In this document: positions 25,425 to 33,615 of the stretch, piece by piece
Layout: each line of letters opens with the position of its first letter
How positions within the stretch are numbered: position 1 is the first letter of the stretch
DNA from: Lichenicoccus sp963693035
Lineage (GTDB): Bacteria > Pseudomonadota > Alphaproteobacteria > Acetobacterales > Acetobacteraceae
Reading direction: 5' to 3'
Assembly: GCA_963693035.2 (NCBI GenBank)
Contig: CAXMMQ010000007.1
Span: 372,001-436,000, forward strand
Length of the DNA stretch: 64,000 nt
The notes under the pieces: model-generated
Told to the model about the DNA's origin: nothing
Databases searched by the model: none
Seen by the model: the letters and a program-made list of their open reading frames with translations, nothing else
Position numbers and translations under genes: made by a program

Positions 25425-26533
25425 GTGACGCGCGGCAGGGATCGCCAGCAGGCGTCACCGTCCCCTCCGGCGCTGCTCCGGTCCGGGTCCTGATCTGCGA
25501 CGACAGCTTCACCGTACGCTCGATCATCGCCCGCATCCTGCGTGCCGAGCCCGACATCGAGATCGCCGGTCTTGCCGCCAACGGCGAAAAGGCGGCCGAG
25601 GCGCTGCGCCAGGGCGGCATCGACGTGGTGGTGCTCGATGTCGAGATGCCGGTGATGGACGGCCTGACCGCATTGCCGCAGCTGCTGAAGATCGATCCCA
25701 GCGTCCGGGTGATCATGGCGTCCGCTCTGACCACGACCGGGGGCGCGATCGCCATGCAGGCGCTGCAGGCGGGGGCCGCCGACTACGTGCCGAAGCCCGC
25801 CGCGCACCAGATCGACGAGTTCGCCCGCGAGATCCTCGCAAAGATCCGCGGCCAGGCGCGACTGCGTCGTCAGCGCAGCGTGCCGGAGCGCGTCCGGGCA
25901 CCGGTGGCCGTGCGCGCCGCACCGATCGCGGCCGCCGTTCCGCGCGCGGCCAAGGCGCCGCTGCTGCTGGCGATCGGCAGCTCGACCGGTGGACCGCAGG
26001 CCCTGTTCAGCTTCTTCCGGGCACTGGGCCGTCCGTTGCGGGTGCCGATCATCGTCACCCAGCACATGCCGCCGGTGTTCACCCGCAGCCTGGCCGAGCA
26101 TATCGACCGGCTCGGCGCGCGCGGCTGCAGCGAAGCCGTCGATGACGAGGTGCTGCGCCCGGACCGGGTCTACGTGGCACCCGGCGACCGGCATCTCACC
26201 GTGCTCGCGCGTGGCCAGGCCCTGCAGGTAAAGCTGACCAGCGAGCCGCCGGAGAATTCCTGCAGGCCGGCGGTCGATCCGATGCTGCGCTCGGCCTCGG
26301 CGGCCTGCGGCGGACGCGTGCTCGCCGTCATCCTCACCGGCATGGGCCAGGACGGGTTGCGCGGCGCGCAGGGGCTGATCGAGGCCGGCGGCACCGTGCT
26401 GGCGCAGGACGAAGCCAGCAGCGTGGTGTGGGGCATGCCCGGCGCGGTGGCGAAGGCCGGCCTCTGCCACGCCGTGTTGGCAATTGACGAGCTTGCCGAG
26501 AAGGTCACCCAGATCGTGAACGCAGCACCATGA
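25421..26533 (+). CDS. cheB: protein-glutamate methylesterase CheB
   Basis: About 370 residues from a GTG at 25421 that overlaps the cheY stop (GTGA). The N-terminal receiver has VLICDDSFTVRSIIARILRA and VVVLDVEMPVMDG; after a basic linker, the C-terminal methylesterase has the catalytic Ser in IGSSTGGPQAL, His in VTQHMPP and Asp in LTGMGQDG. It demethylates or deamidates receptor glutamates for adaptation. The longer frame upstream of the GTG is a shadow of cheY. Confidence 0.93.
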   Translation: MSDARQGSPAGVTVPSGAAPVRVLICDDSFTVRSIIARILRAEPDIEIAGLAANGEKAAEALRQGGIDVVVLDVEMPVMDGLTALPQLLKIDPSVRVIMASALTTTGGAIAMQALQAGAADYVPKPAAHQIDEFAREILAKIRGQARLRRQRSVPERVRAPVAVRAAPIAAAVPRAAKAPLLLAIGSSTGGPQALFSFFRALGRPLRVPIIVTQHMPPVFTRSLAEHIDRLGARGCSEAVDDEVLRPDRVYVAPGDRHLTVLARGQALQVKLTSEPPENSCRPAVDPMLRSASAACGGRVLAVILTGMGQDGLRGAQGLIEAGGTVLAQDEASSVVWGMPGAVAKAGLCHAVLAIDELAEKVTQIVNAAP

Positions 26534-27405
26534 CCAGCTTCGACGAGATCACCGCTCTGGTGAAAAGCCGCTCCGGCCTGACGCTCGGCACCGACAAGAC
26601 CTACCTACTCGAAACACGCCTTGCACCGATCGCGCGCCGTCTCGGCGTCGCCGACTTCCACGGCCTGGCCCCACGCCTGCGGCACGATCGCGCCCTGCAG
26701 GACGAGGTGGTCGAGGCGCTCACCACCAACGAGACGCTGTTCTTTCGCGACAGCCGTCCGTTCGACCATGTCCGCGACGTGGCGTTGCCGCGCCTGCTCG
26801 CCGGACGTCCGGCTGGTGCCGCGTTGCGGGTCTGGTCGGCGGCGGCGGCGACCGGACAGGAGGCCTATTCACTCGCCATGCTGTTCAGCGAAATGGGCCC
26901 CAGGCTCGGCGGCCGGATGGTGCAGATCCTGGGCACTGACATCGCCCGCATCCCGCTGGCACGCGCCCGCGAGGGCCTCTACAGCCAGTTCGAGGTGCAG
27001 CGCGGGCTTCCGGCGCGCATGCTGGTCAAGTATTTCAAGAAGGAGGACGAGGGCTGGCGGCTGATCAAGCCGATCCGCGACATGGTCGAGTTCCGCGAGT
27101 GGAACCTGCTCTCGGACGCCAGCACGCTCGGGCGCTTCGACATCATCTTCTGTCGCAACGTGCTGATCTATTTCGATCCGCCGACCAAGACGCGGGTGCT
27201 GGAGATGCTGGCGTCCCGGCTCAGCCCGGGCGGCCTGCTGTTCCTCGGCGCCGCGGAATCGGTCACCGGGCTCACCGGCGCGGTCCGGCCGGTCGCCGGC
27301 GAGCACTTCGTCTTCGAGGTTCCCGCGCCAACGGCACCCGCCATGAGCAAGCCGGCATTCCACAGCCCGGCCCTCAGGACGACGATGCAGGCGTCCCTGG
27401 CCTGA
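26530..27405 (+). CDS. cheR: chemotaxis protein methyltransferase CheR
   Basis: A 291-residue protein with the CheR N-terminal helical domain, TTNETLFFRDSRPFDHV, and FDIIFCRNVLIYFDPPTKTR near the SAM pocket. It methylates receptor glutamates, opposing CheB. The SAM loop reads VWSAAAATGQEAYSLAM, where the usual CheR sequence is close to WSAGCSTGEEPYSLAM, so three familiar positions are altered. The start overlaps the cheB stop (ATGA), ending a five-gene coupled operon. It converges with pgm, 6 bp away. Confidence 0.92.
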   Translation: MTSFDEITALVKSRSGLTLGTDKTYLLETRLAPIARRLGVADFHGLAPRLRHDRALQDEVVEALTTNETLFFRDSRPFDHVRDVALPRLLAGRPAGAALRVWSAAAATGQEAYSLAMLFSEMGPRLGGRMVQILGTDIARIPLARAREGLYSQFEVQRGLPARMLVKYFKKEDEGWRLIKPIRDMVEFREWNLLSDASTLGRFDIIFCRNVLIYFDPPTKTRVLEMLASRLSPGGLLFLGAAESVTGLTGAVRPVAGEHFVFEVPAPTAPAMSKPAFHSPALRTTMQASLA

Positions 27406-27411
27406 GCGGAC

Positions 27412-28821
27412 TCAGTGCCCGGCATTCTCCCCCGAGAAGTCGGGCGCCTCGAGGCCGGACTGCGCGAGCTGCTCGGTCAGCGCGACCTTCAGGCGGTCGA
27501 GGCCGGCGTCGCTGAGCCCTTCGGCACGCGCCACCAGCACCGCCTGGGTATTCGAGGCACGCAGCAGCCACCAGCCATCGTCGGTGCGCACGCGCACGCC
27601 GTCGATGGCGGAGACCTGGGCGCCGGTGGCCTTGAGGCGCGCCGCGACCTCCTCGATCACCGCAAACTTGCGGGTGTCGTCGCAGTCGAAACGTAATTCG
27701 GGGGTGCTGGCGGTGTGCGGCAGCGCGTCCTTTACGTCCGAGAGCGGGCCGTCCATGCGCGCCACGATGCCCAGCAAGCGCACGGCGGCGTAGAGCGCGT
27801 CATCGAACCCGTACCACTTGTCGGCGAAGAACACATGGCCCGACATCTCGCCAGCGAGCGGCGAGCCGGTCTCCGCCATCTTCGCCTTGATCAGCGAGTG
27901 GCCGGTCTTCCACATCAGCGGCTGGCCGCCGGCGCGGGAGACCTCGTCGAACAGCACCTGGCTCGCCTTGACGTCGGCGATGATGGTCGCACCCGGATGG
28001 TCGCGCAGCACATCACGGGCCAGCACCACCAGGATCTGGTCGCCCCACAGGATCTGGCCCTTGTTGTCGACCACGCCGATGCGGTCGGCGTCGCCGTCGA
28101 AGGCGATGCCGATATCGGCCTGCTTCTCGTGCACCGCCGCGATCATCTGCTCGAGATTCTTCGCGACCGTCGGATCGGGATGGTGCGCCGGGAAGCGACC
28201 GTCGATCTCGCCGTTCAGGACCGTGTGCTCACCCGGAAGGGACTGCACCAGGCGCTGCAGCACCTCGCCGGCCGAGCTGTTGCCGTTGTCCCAGACCACC
28301 TTGAGCAGCCGGTCGCCGCCGTCCCAGTCCGAGATCAGGCGCGCCACGTAGTCATGTGCGATGTCGACGCGGCGATCGCTGCCCTCGGCTTGCGGCACCA
28401 CGTCGGGTGCCGCCGCCATGCGGCCGATCTCCTTGATCTGGGCGCCGAAGAACGGCTTGCGGCCCAGCATCATCTTGAAACCGTTATAGTCCGGCGGGTT
28501 GTGGCTGCCGGTCACCATGATCGCGCCGTCGGTGGCGAGCGTGGTGGCGGCGTAATACAGCATCGGCGTCGGGCATCGGCCGACCCTGAGCACCTCGATG
28601 CCGCTCGCCTTGAGCCCCTCCACCAGCGACTGCTCGAGCTCCGGCGAGGACAGCCTGCCATCGTAGCCGACGGCCACCATCTGGCCGCCGCCACGGATGA
28701 CAATGCTGCCGAACGCTCGGCCGATCGCAAAGGCGTCCGCCGCATGCAGCGATTTTCCGACGATGCCGCGGATGTCGTATTCGCGCAGGCTGGTCGGGTC
28801 GAAGTCGTGGCGGAAGGACAT
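27412..28821 (-). CDS. phosphomannomutase/phosphoglucomutase
   Basis: A 469-residue alpha-D-phosphohexomutase. The phosphoserine loop is VTGSHNPPDYNG, the metal-binding loop is IAFDGDADRIGVVD, the sugar-binding loop is GEMSGHVFF, and the C-terminal phosphate-binding loop is LLRASNTQAVLVARAEG. It interconverts glucose- or mannose-1- and 6-phosphates, feeding GalU for exopolysaccharide and LPS sugars. Its start overlaps the galU stop by one base, so galU-pgm form one unit. The gene could be named pgmG or manB; the sequence does not settle which sugar dominates. Confidence 0.92.
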   Translation of the reverse strand: MSFRHDFDPTSLREYDIRGIVGKSLHAADAFAIGRAFGSIVIRGGGQMVAVGYDGRLSSPELEQSLVEGLKASGIEVLRVGRCPTPMLYYAATTLATDGAIMVTGSHNPPDYNGFKMMLGRKPFFGAQIKEIGRMAAAPDVVPQAEGSDRRVDIAHDYVARLISDWDGGDRLLKVVWDNGNSSAGEVLQRLVQSLPGEHTVLNGEIDGRFPAHHPDPTVAKNLEQMIAAVHEKQADIGIAFDGDADRIGVVDNKGQILWGDQILVVLARDVLRDHPGATIIADVKASQVLFDEVSRAGGQPLMWKTGHSLIKAKMAETGSPLAGEMSGHVFFADKWYGFDDALYAAVRLLGIVARMDGPLSDVKDALPHTASTPELRFDCDDTRKFAVIEEVAARLKATGAQVSAIDGVRVRTDDGWWLLRASNTQAVLVARAEGLSDAGLDRLKVALTEQLAQSGLEAPDFSGENAGH

Positions 28822-29699
28822 CAGAGGCGCTCACAATAGTATTTGAGAAATTCGCGAACCTGCGGCCCCAGATCCTCGCGTTCCAGCGCGAAGGCGATCT
28901 GCGCCTCCAGGAAGCCGACCTTGTCGCCGCAATCGAAGCGCTTGCCCTCGTAGCGCAGGCCATGGAACGGCACCGTCCCGATCATCTTGGCCATCGCGTC
29001 GGTGAGCTGCACCTCGTTGCCGGCGCCGCGCTCAAGCCTGGACAGGTGAACCATCACGTCTGCCGTCAGCACGTAGCGCCCGATGATGGAGAGATTGGAC
29101 GGCGCATCCTCCGGCTTGGGCTTCTCGACCAGGCCGGTGACTTCGACCATGCGGCCGTCATCCTCGCCGATCTTGAGGATGCCGTAGCGGTTGGTGTGCT
29201 CGTGCGGCACCTCGGTCACGGCCACGACATTGCCGCCGGTCTGGTGATAGGCGTCGGCAAGCTGCTTCAGGCACGGCTCCTGGCTGAGGATGATGTCGTC
29301 GGGCAGCAGGATCGCGAACGGGTCGTCGCCGATGAACGAGCGCGCGCACCAGATCGCGTGGCCCAGGCCGAGCGGCTCCTGCTGGCGCACCGACACGATC
29401 GAGCCGGGCTCCATCTCCGACGCACGCAGCGCCTCCAGCGCCTCGGGCTTGTCGCGCTGCCTGAGCGTCGCCTCGAGTTCGTACGCCTTGTCGAAATATT
29501 CGACCAGCGCCGTCTTGCCGCGCCCGGTGATCATGCAGAACTGCTCGATCCCGGCAGCCCGCGCCTCGTCGATGGAGTACTGGATCAGCGGCCGGTCGAC
29601 CACCGGGAGCATCTCCTTGGCCATCGCCTTGGTGGCCGGCAGGAAGCGTGTCCCGAGGCCCGCAACCGGCAGGACCGCCTTACGCAGAGGCTTGATCAC
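28821..29699 (-). CDS. galU: UTP--glucose-1-phosphate uridylyltransferase GalU
   Basis: A 292-residue nucleotidyltransferase with the GalU signature LPVAGLGTRFLPATKAMAKE, followed by EMLPVVDRPLIQYSIDEA, and downstream GLGHAIWCARSFIGDDPFAI and RFDCGDKVGFLEAQ. It forms UDP-glucose in the cytoplasm for polysaccharide and LPS synthesis. It is first in a two-gene unit with the downstream mutase; together they turn glucose-6-phosphate into UDP-glucose. Confidence 0.94.
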   Translation of the reverse strand: MIKPLRKAVLPVAGLGTRFLPATKAMAKEMLPVVDRPLIQYSIDEARAAGIEQFCMITGRGKTALVEYFDKAYELEATLRQRDKPEALEALRASEMEPGSIVSVRQQEPLGLGHAIWCARSFIGDDPFAILLPDDIILSQEPCLKQLADAYHQTGGNVVAVTEVPHEHTNRYGILKIGEDDGRMVEVTGLVEKPKPEDAPSNLSIIGRYVLTADVMVHLSRLERGAGNEVQLTDAMAKMIGTVPFHGLRYEGKRFDCGDKVGFLEAQIAFALEREDLGPQVREFLKYYCERL

Positions 29700-29815
29700 G
29701 TCATTCCACCCTTATCAGCACGGACCGGCTGGCCCAGATCGACGCTTGAGCGTAGCAGATCATGGCGCCGGCCTGGGTAGCCCTTCGGTAGCAGTTTGCC
29801 AACAACCGACGCGCC

Positions 29816-32092
29816 TCAGCCCGTGTGCTGCTCCGCCTGCAGGGCGGCCAAGGCGGTCAGGTTGACGATCGCCCTGGCGGTGGCGCTACCGGCCAGCGTG
29901 TGGATCGGCTTGCAGGCGCCCAGCGTGATCGGCCCGACCTGCAGGCCCTCGCCCGCCGCCTTGAGCAGGTTGAAGCTGATATTGGCCGCATCCAGCGTCG
30001 GCATGATCAGCAGGTTCGCCGTGCCGCTGAGCCTGCCCGAGGTCATCACCCGGTCACGCAACGTCTCGCTCAGGGCCGCATCGCCCTGCATCTCGCCGTC
30101 CACCTCGAGGTTCGGCGCATGCTCGTGCAGCAGCGTCAGCGCACGCCGCATCTTGCGCGCACTCTCCGAGTTGCTGGCGCCGAACGAGGAATGCGACAGC
30201 AGCGCCGCCCGCGGCGTCAGGCCGAACATGCGCACCGCGTCGGCCGCCAGCATGGTCATCTCCATGATCTGCTCGGCGGTCGGATCCAGGTTGAAATGGG
30301 TGTCGCAGAAGAACAGCACGCCGTTCGACTGGATCAGCCCGGACAGCGCATACAGCCGGGTCACCGACGGCCGGCGCGGGATCACCGGGTGCCAGTAGTG
30401 CATGTGCCGCCACCAGTCGCCATGGCCGCCGACCAGCGCCGCATCCACCAGCCCCGCATGCAGCAGCATGGCGGCAGCCACCGTCGGGCGTCGCTGCAAC
30501 TGCCGCTCCGCCATCACCGGCGGCACACCCTTACGCTCCACCATCTTGCGGTAGGGATCGATCAGTGGCCCGAACACCGCGACATCCTCCTCGGGATCCA
30601 GCACCTCGACGTCCCGGCCCGGCGCCATGCGCAGCCCGAGGCTCTGGATCCGGTTGGCGATCACCCCGTGCCGACCGATCAGCACCGGCTGTGCGAGGCG
30701 ATCGTCAATCACCGTCTGCACCGCGCGCAGCACCCGGTCATCCTCGCCCTCGGCATAGACGATGCGCTTGTTGGCTCGGCGCGCCACCTCGAAGATCGGC
30801 CGCATCACCTGGCCGGAACGGAACACGAAGACCTCGAGATCGTCCTTGTACTCGTCGAAATCGGTGATCGGGCGGGTCGCGACCCCGGAACGCATCGCAG
30901 CCCTGGCCACCGCCGGCGCCACATGCAGGATCAGGCGCGGGTCGAACGGCTTGGGAATGATGTATTCCGGCCCGAACGCCGGCGCCTCGCCGCCATAGGC
31001 CGCGGTCACCACCTCGCTCGCCTCGACCCGGGCGAGGGCCGCGATCGCCTCGACGGCGGCCACCTTCATCTCCTCGTTGATCTCGGTGGCGCCGACATCC
31101 AGCGCGCCGCGGAAGATGAACGGAAAGCACAGCACGTTGTTGACCTGGTTCGGATAGTCCGACCGCCCGGTGGCGATGATCGCGTCCGGCCGCACCGCAC
31201 GCGCGAGATCGGGCAGGATCTCCGGCTCGGGATTGGCAAGTGCCAGGATGAACGGCTTGGCCGCCATCTGGGCGAGCCATTCCGGCTTGAGCACCCGCGG
31301 CGCCGACAGCCCGAGGAATACGTCGGCGTCGACCAGCACCTCGGACAGCGCGCGAGCGTCGGTGCGCCGGGCATAGCGCGCCATGTTGGGCTGCATGTCG
31401 TCGTCGCGGCCTTCATAGACGACGCCCTTGATGTCGGTGAGCGTCACGTTCTCGATGCGCAGCCCCATCTGCACCAGCAGGTCGACGCAGGCGAGTGCCG
31501 CCGCACCCGCGCCCGATGTCACCAGCTTCACGTCGGACAGGGTCTTGCCCTGCACCTCGAGCCCGTTGCGCACGGCGGCGGCGGCGACGATCGCGGTGCC
31601 GTGCTGGTCGTCATGGAACACCGGGATGCCCATTCGGGCGCGCAGCTCGGCCTCGATGCGGAAGCATTCGGGGGCCTTGATGTCCTCGAGATTGATGGCG
31701 CCGAAGGTCGGTTCCAGCGCGGCCACCACGTCGATGAAGCGGTCGGGATCGGAGGCGTCCACCTCGATGTCGAACACGTCGATGCCGGCGAACTTCTTGA
31801 ACAGGACCGCCTTGCCCTCCATCACCGGCTTGCCGGCGAGCGGACCGATATTGCCCAGGCCAAGCACGGCGGTGCCGTTGGAGATCACGCCGACGAGGTT
31901 GCCGCGTGCGGTGTAGTCGCGCGCCTTGGTCGGATCGGCCTGGATCTCCTCGCAGGCGGCGGCGACGCCGGGGGAATAGGCGAGTGCCAGGTCGCGCTGC
32001 GTCGCCATGCGCTTGGTGGGCGTGACGGAGAGCTTACCCGGGGTCGGCAGCCGGTGGTAGTCGAGGGCCGCCTTCCTGAAATCTTCGTCCAT
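29816..32092 (-). CDS. maeB: NADP-dependent malic enzyme with phosphotransacetylase-like domain
   Basis: About 758 residues from ATG 32092 (MDEDFRKAALDYHR). The N-terminal half is malic enzyme (LALAYSPGVAAACEEI; FHDDQHGTAIVAAAAVRNGL; VTSGAGAAALACVDLL). The C-terminal about 330 residues resemble phosphate acetyltransferase (RIVYAEGEDDRVLRA; RPTVAAAMLLHAGLVDAALV; NLLIMPTLDAANISFNLLKA), a fusion seen in MaeB, where the second domain is thought to be regulatory. It decarboxylates malate to pyruvate with NADPH formation. The frame is open 60 bases upstream, but the family start fits 32092. Confidence 0.93.
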   Translation of the reverse strand: MDEDFRKAALDYHRLPTPGKLSVTPTKRMATQRDLALAYSPGVAAACEEIQADPTKARDYTARGNLVGVISNGTAVLGLGNIGPLAGKPVMEGKAVLFKKFAGIDVFDIEVDASDPDRFIDVVAALEPTFGAINLEDIKAPECFRIEAELRARMGIPVFHDDQHGTAIVAAAAVRNGLEVQGKTLSDVKLVTSGAGAAALACVDLLVQMGLRIENVTLTDIKGVVYEGRDDDMQPNMARYARRTDARALSEVLVDADVFLGLSAPRVLKPEWLAQMAAKPFILALANPEPEILPDLARAVRPDAIIATGRSDYPNQVNNVLCFPFIFRGALDVGATEINEEMKVAAVEAIAALARVEASEVVTAAYGGEAPAFGPEYIIPKPFDPRLILHVAPAVARAAMRSGVATRPITDFDEYKDDLEVFVFRSGQVMRPIFEVARRANKRIVYAEGEDDRVLRAVQTVIDDRLAQPVLIGRHGVIANRIQSLGLRMAPGRDVEVLDPEEDVAVFGPLIDPYRKMVERKGVPPVMAERQLQRRPTVAAAMLLHAGLVDAALVGGHGDWWRHMHYWHPVIPRRPSVTRLYALSGLIQSNGVLFFCDTHFNLDPTAEQIMEMTMLAADAVRMFGLTPRAALLSHSSFGASNSESARKMRRALTLLHEHAPNLEVDGEMQGDAALSETLRDRVMTSGRLSGTANLLIMPTLDAANISFNLLKAAGEGLQVGPITLGACKPIHTLAGSATARAIVNLTALAALQAEQHTG

Positions 32093-32173
32093 CCCCAGAA
32101 CCCTTCTTACCCTGTGGGGCGGAAAGGAACACTCAAGGCAGCCCAGCGGCAAGAGCTATGGTCGGGGATGAGT

Positions 32174-32259
32174 TGGTGCGGTCGAGAAGACTCGAACTTC
32201 CACGAGGTTTCCCCCACAAGCACCTCAAGCTTGCGCGTCTACCATTCCGCCACGACCGC
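32174..32259 (-). tRNA. tRNA-Leu (anticodon GAG)
   Basis: An 86-nt sequence on the minus strand folds as a class II tRNA. The acceptor arms GCGGTCG and CGACCGC pair, followed by A and an encoded CCA (32176-32174). The anticodon stem CAAGC/GCTTG encloses a loop with GAG. There is a long variable arm, and the T-arm is GGAAG-TTCGAGT-CTTCT. GAG reads CUC and CUU leucine codons. It stands alone between the malic enzyme and lipB. Confidence 0.93.
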
Positions 32260-32315
32260 ACCGTGACACCTGGCCTCGCCTGCGCGATACCGGTTGACGG
32301 AGGCGCGTATAACCG

Positions 32316-32987
32316 ATGGTCGATCCGACGGCAATGACAGAGACCCGGCCGGCATGGCGCACCCACGCGAAGCCGGTCGCCTACCCGGACGCAACCGCCG
32401 CGATGCAGGACCGGGTGGCGGCAATCCGCGCCGGCACCGCACCGGAGGCGGTCTGGCTGCTGGAGCATCCGCCGCTGTTCACATCGGGCACCTCGGCGCG
32501 GCCCGAGGACCTGTTCAACCCGCTGGGGTTTCCGACCTACGCGGCCGGGCGCGGCGGCCAGTGGACCTATCACGGGCCGGGACAGCGCGTGGCCTACGTC
32601 ATGCTCGACCTGCAGCGCCGGCACGGTGCCGTGCCGGCGCGCGATGTCCGCTGCTTCGTGCGGGCGCTCGAGGCCTGGCTGATCGCCACTCTGGCGGATC
32701 TCGGCGTGCAGGCCGGCACCCGCGAGGGCCGCGTCGGCGTGTGGGTGCGCGATCCCGGAACCGGCGGCGACAGCAAGATCGCTGCCCTCGGCGTACGGGT
32801 CACCCGCTGGGTGAGCTGGCACGGCGTCTCGCTCAACGTGGCACCCGAGCTTGCGCATTTCGACGGCATCGTGCCCTGCGGCCTGCGCGAATACGGGGTG
32901 ACCAGCCTGGGCGCCCTCGGCCTCACGGCGAGCCTGGCGGACGTAGATGCCGCGCTGCGGGCGAACTGGCGCACCAGCTTCGGCTGA
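32316..32987 (+). CDS. lipB: octanoyl-ACP:protein N-octanoyltransferase LipB
   Basis: A 223-residue protein. The family features are VWLLEHPPLFTSGTSA, GRGGQWTYHGPGQRVAYVML, KIAALGVRVTRWVSWHG (catalytic Lys) and IVPCGLREYGVTSLGALG (catalytic Cys). It moves octanoate from ACP to lipoyl domains of 2-oxoacid dehydrogenases and the glycine cleavage H protein. The ATG at 32316 has GGAGG 12 bases upstream; ATG 32334 is a later alternative without a ribosome site. Confidence 0.93.
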   Translation: MVDPTAMTETRPAWRTHAKPVAYPDATAAMQDRVAAIRAGTAPEAVWLLEHPPLFTSGTSARPEDLFNPLGFPTYAAGRGGQWTYHGPGQRVAYVMLDLQRRHGAVPARDVRCFVRALEAWLIATLADLGVQAGTREGRVGVWVRDPGTGGDSKIAALGVRVTRWVSWHGVSLNVAPELAHFDGIVPCGLREYGVTSLGALGLTASLADVDAALRANWRTSFG

Positions 32988-33009
32988 TCGCCCGCTTCAG
33001 GCCGCCGCC

Positions 33010-33615
33010 TCAGGTCAGGGGCCGGAACAGGCCCGGATCCAGCGCCAGCCCGGACTCTGGGTCGATCAGGTGGAAGCTCGTCCGCTGCCCGCGCGCATCC
33101 ACCGCCTCCAGCCCGACCAGGAGCAGGTCCGCACGGTCCGCAAAGACCAGCGTCAGCAGGCCCTGCGCCGGGTTGGCGGTACGCGCCAGGGAGGCCTGCA
33201 GCAGCCCGGCGCGGCGCTGGATGTCGGTCACGGTGATGCTGCCGGACAACCGCAGCCCCGGCGCCAGCAGCAGCCCGAGCGGATTGGTCGACAGCGCGAT
33301 GCGCGTGGTGCTGTCGTCGGAGTCGCGATGTGCCACTAGGTGCATGCCGGTCGCCACCACCTCCATCCGCCCCGGCTGCTCGTAGTCGAGCCGCAGCCGC
33401 CCGGGCTCGTAGTACGCTGTCCCGCTGCTGGTGCCGCCATCGGCGCCGATCTGCAGGAAGCGCGCGCGCAGCCCGTGCAGCCTGTCCAGGTAGGCCTGGA
33501 TGCGGTCGAGATCGGACTGATCCTGCGCCGAGAGCACCGGACGCACCGCGCAGCCGCCGAGGACGGCAAGCGTGACTGCGAACAACTCGCGGCGGCTCGG
33601 CAGAGTCTGGCTCAG
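33010..33615 (-). CDS. LolA-like outer-membrane lipoprotein carrier family protein
   Basis: About 200 residues. The mature part fits the LolA fold: DLDRIQAYLDRLHGLRARFL, GTAYYEPGRLRLDYEQPGR, and a C-terminal HLIDPESGLALDPGLF. LolA carries lipoproteins from the LolCDE complex to the outer membrane. The N-terminus has SRRELFAVTLAVLGGCA, a twin-arginine-like or lipoprotein-type signal. No ATG or GTG fits: I infer a CTG at 33615 that overlaps the glycosyltransferase stop (CTGA); TTG at 33585 would give a shorter signal. The start is uncertain; the family is fairly secure. Confidence 0.7.
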   Translation of the reverse strand: MSQTLPSRRELFAVTLAVLGGCAVRPVLSAQDQSDLDRIQAYLDRLHGLRARFLQIGADGGTSSGTAYYEPGRLRLDYEQPGRMEVVATGMHLVAHRDSDDSTTRIALSTNPLGLLLAPGLRLSGSITVTDIQRRAGLLQASLARTANPAQGLLTLVFADRADLLLVGLEAVDARGQRTSFHLIDPESGLALDPGLFRPLT

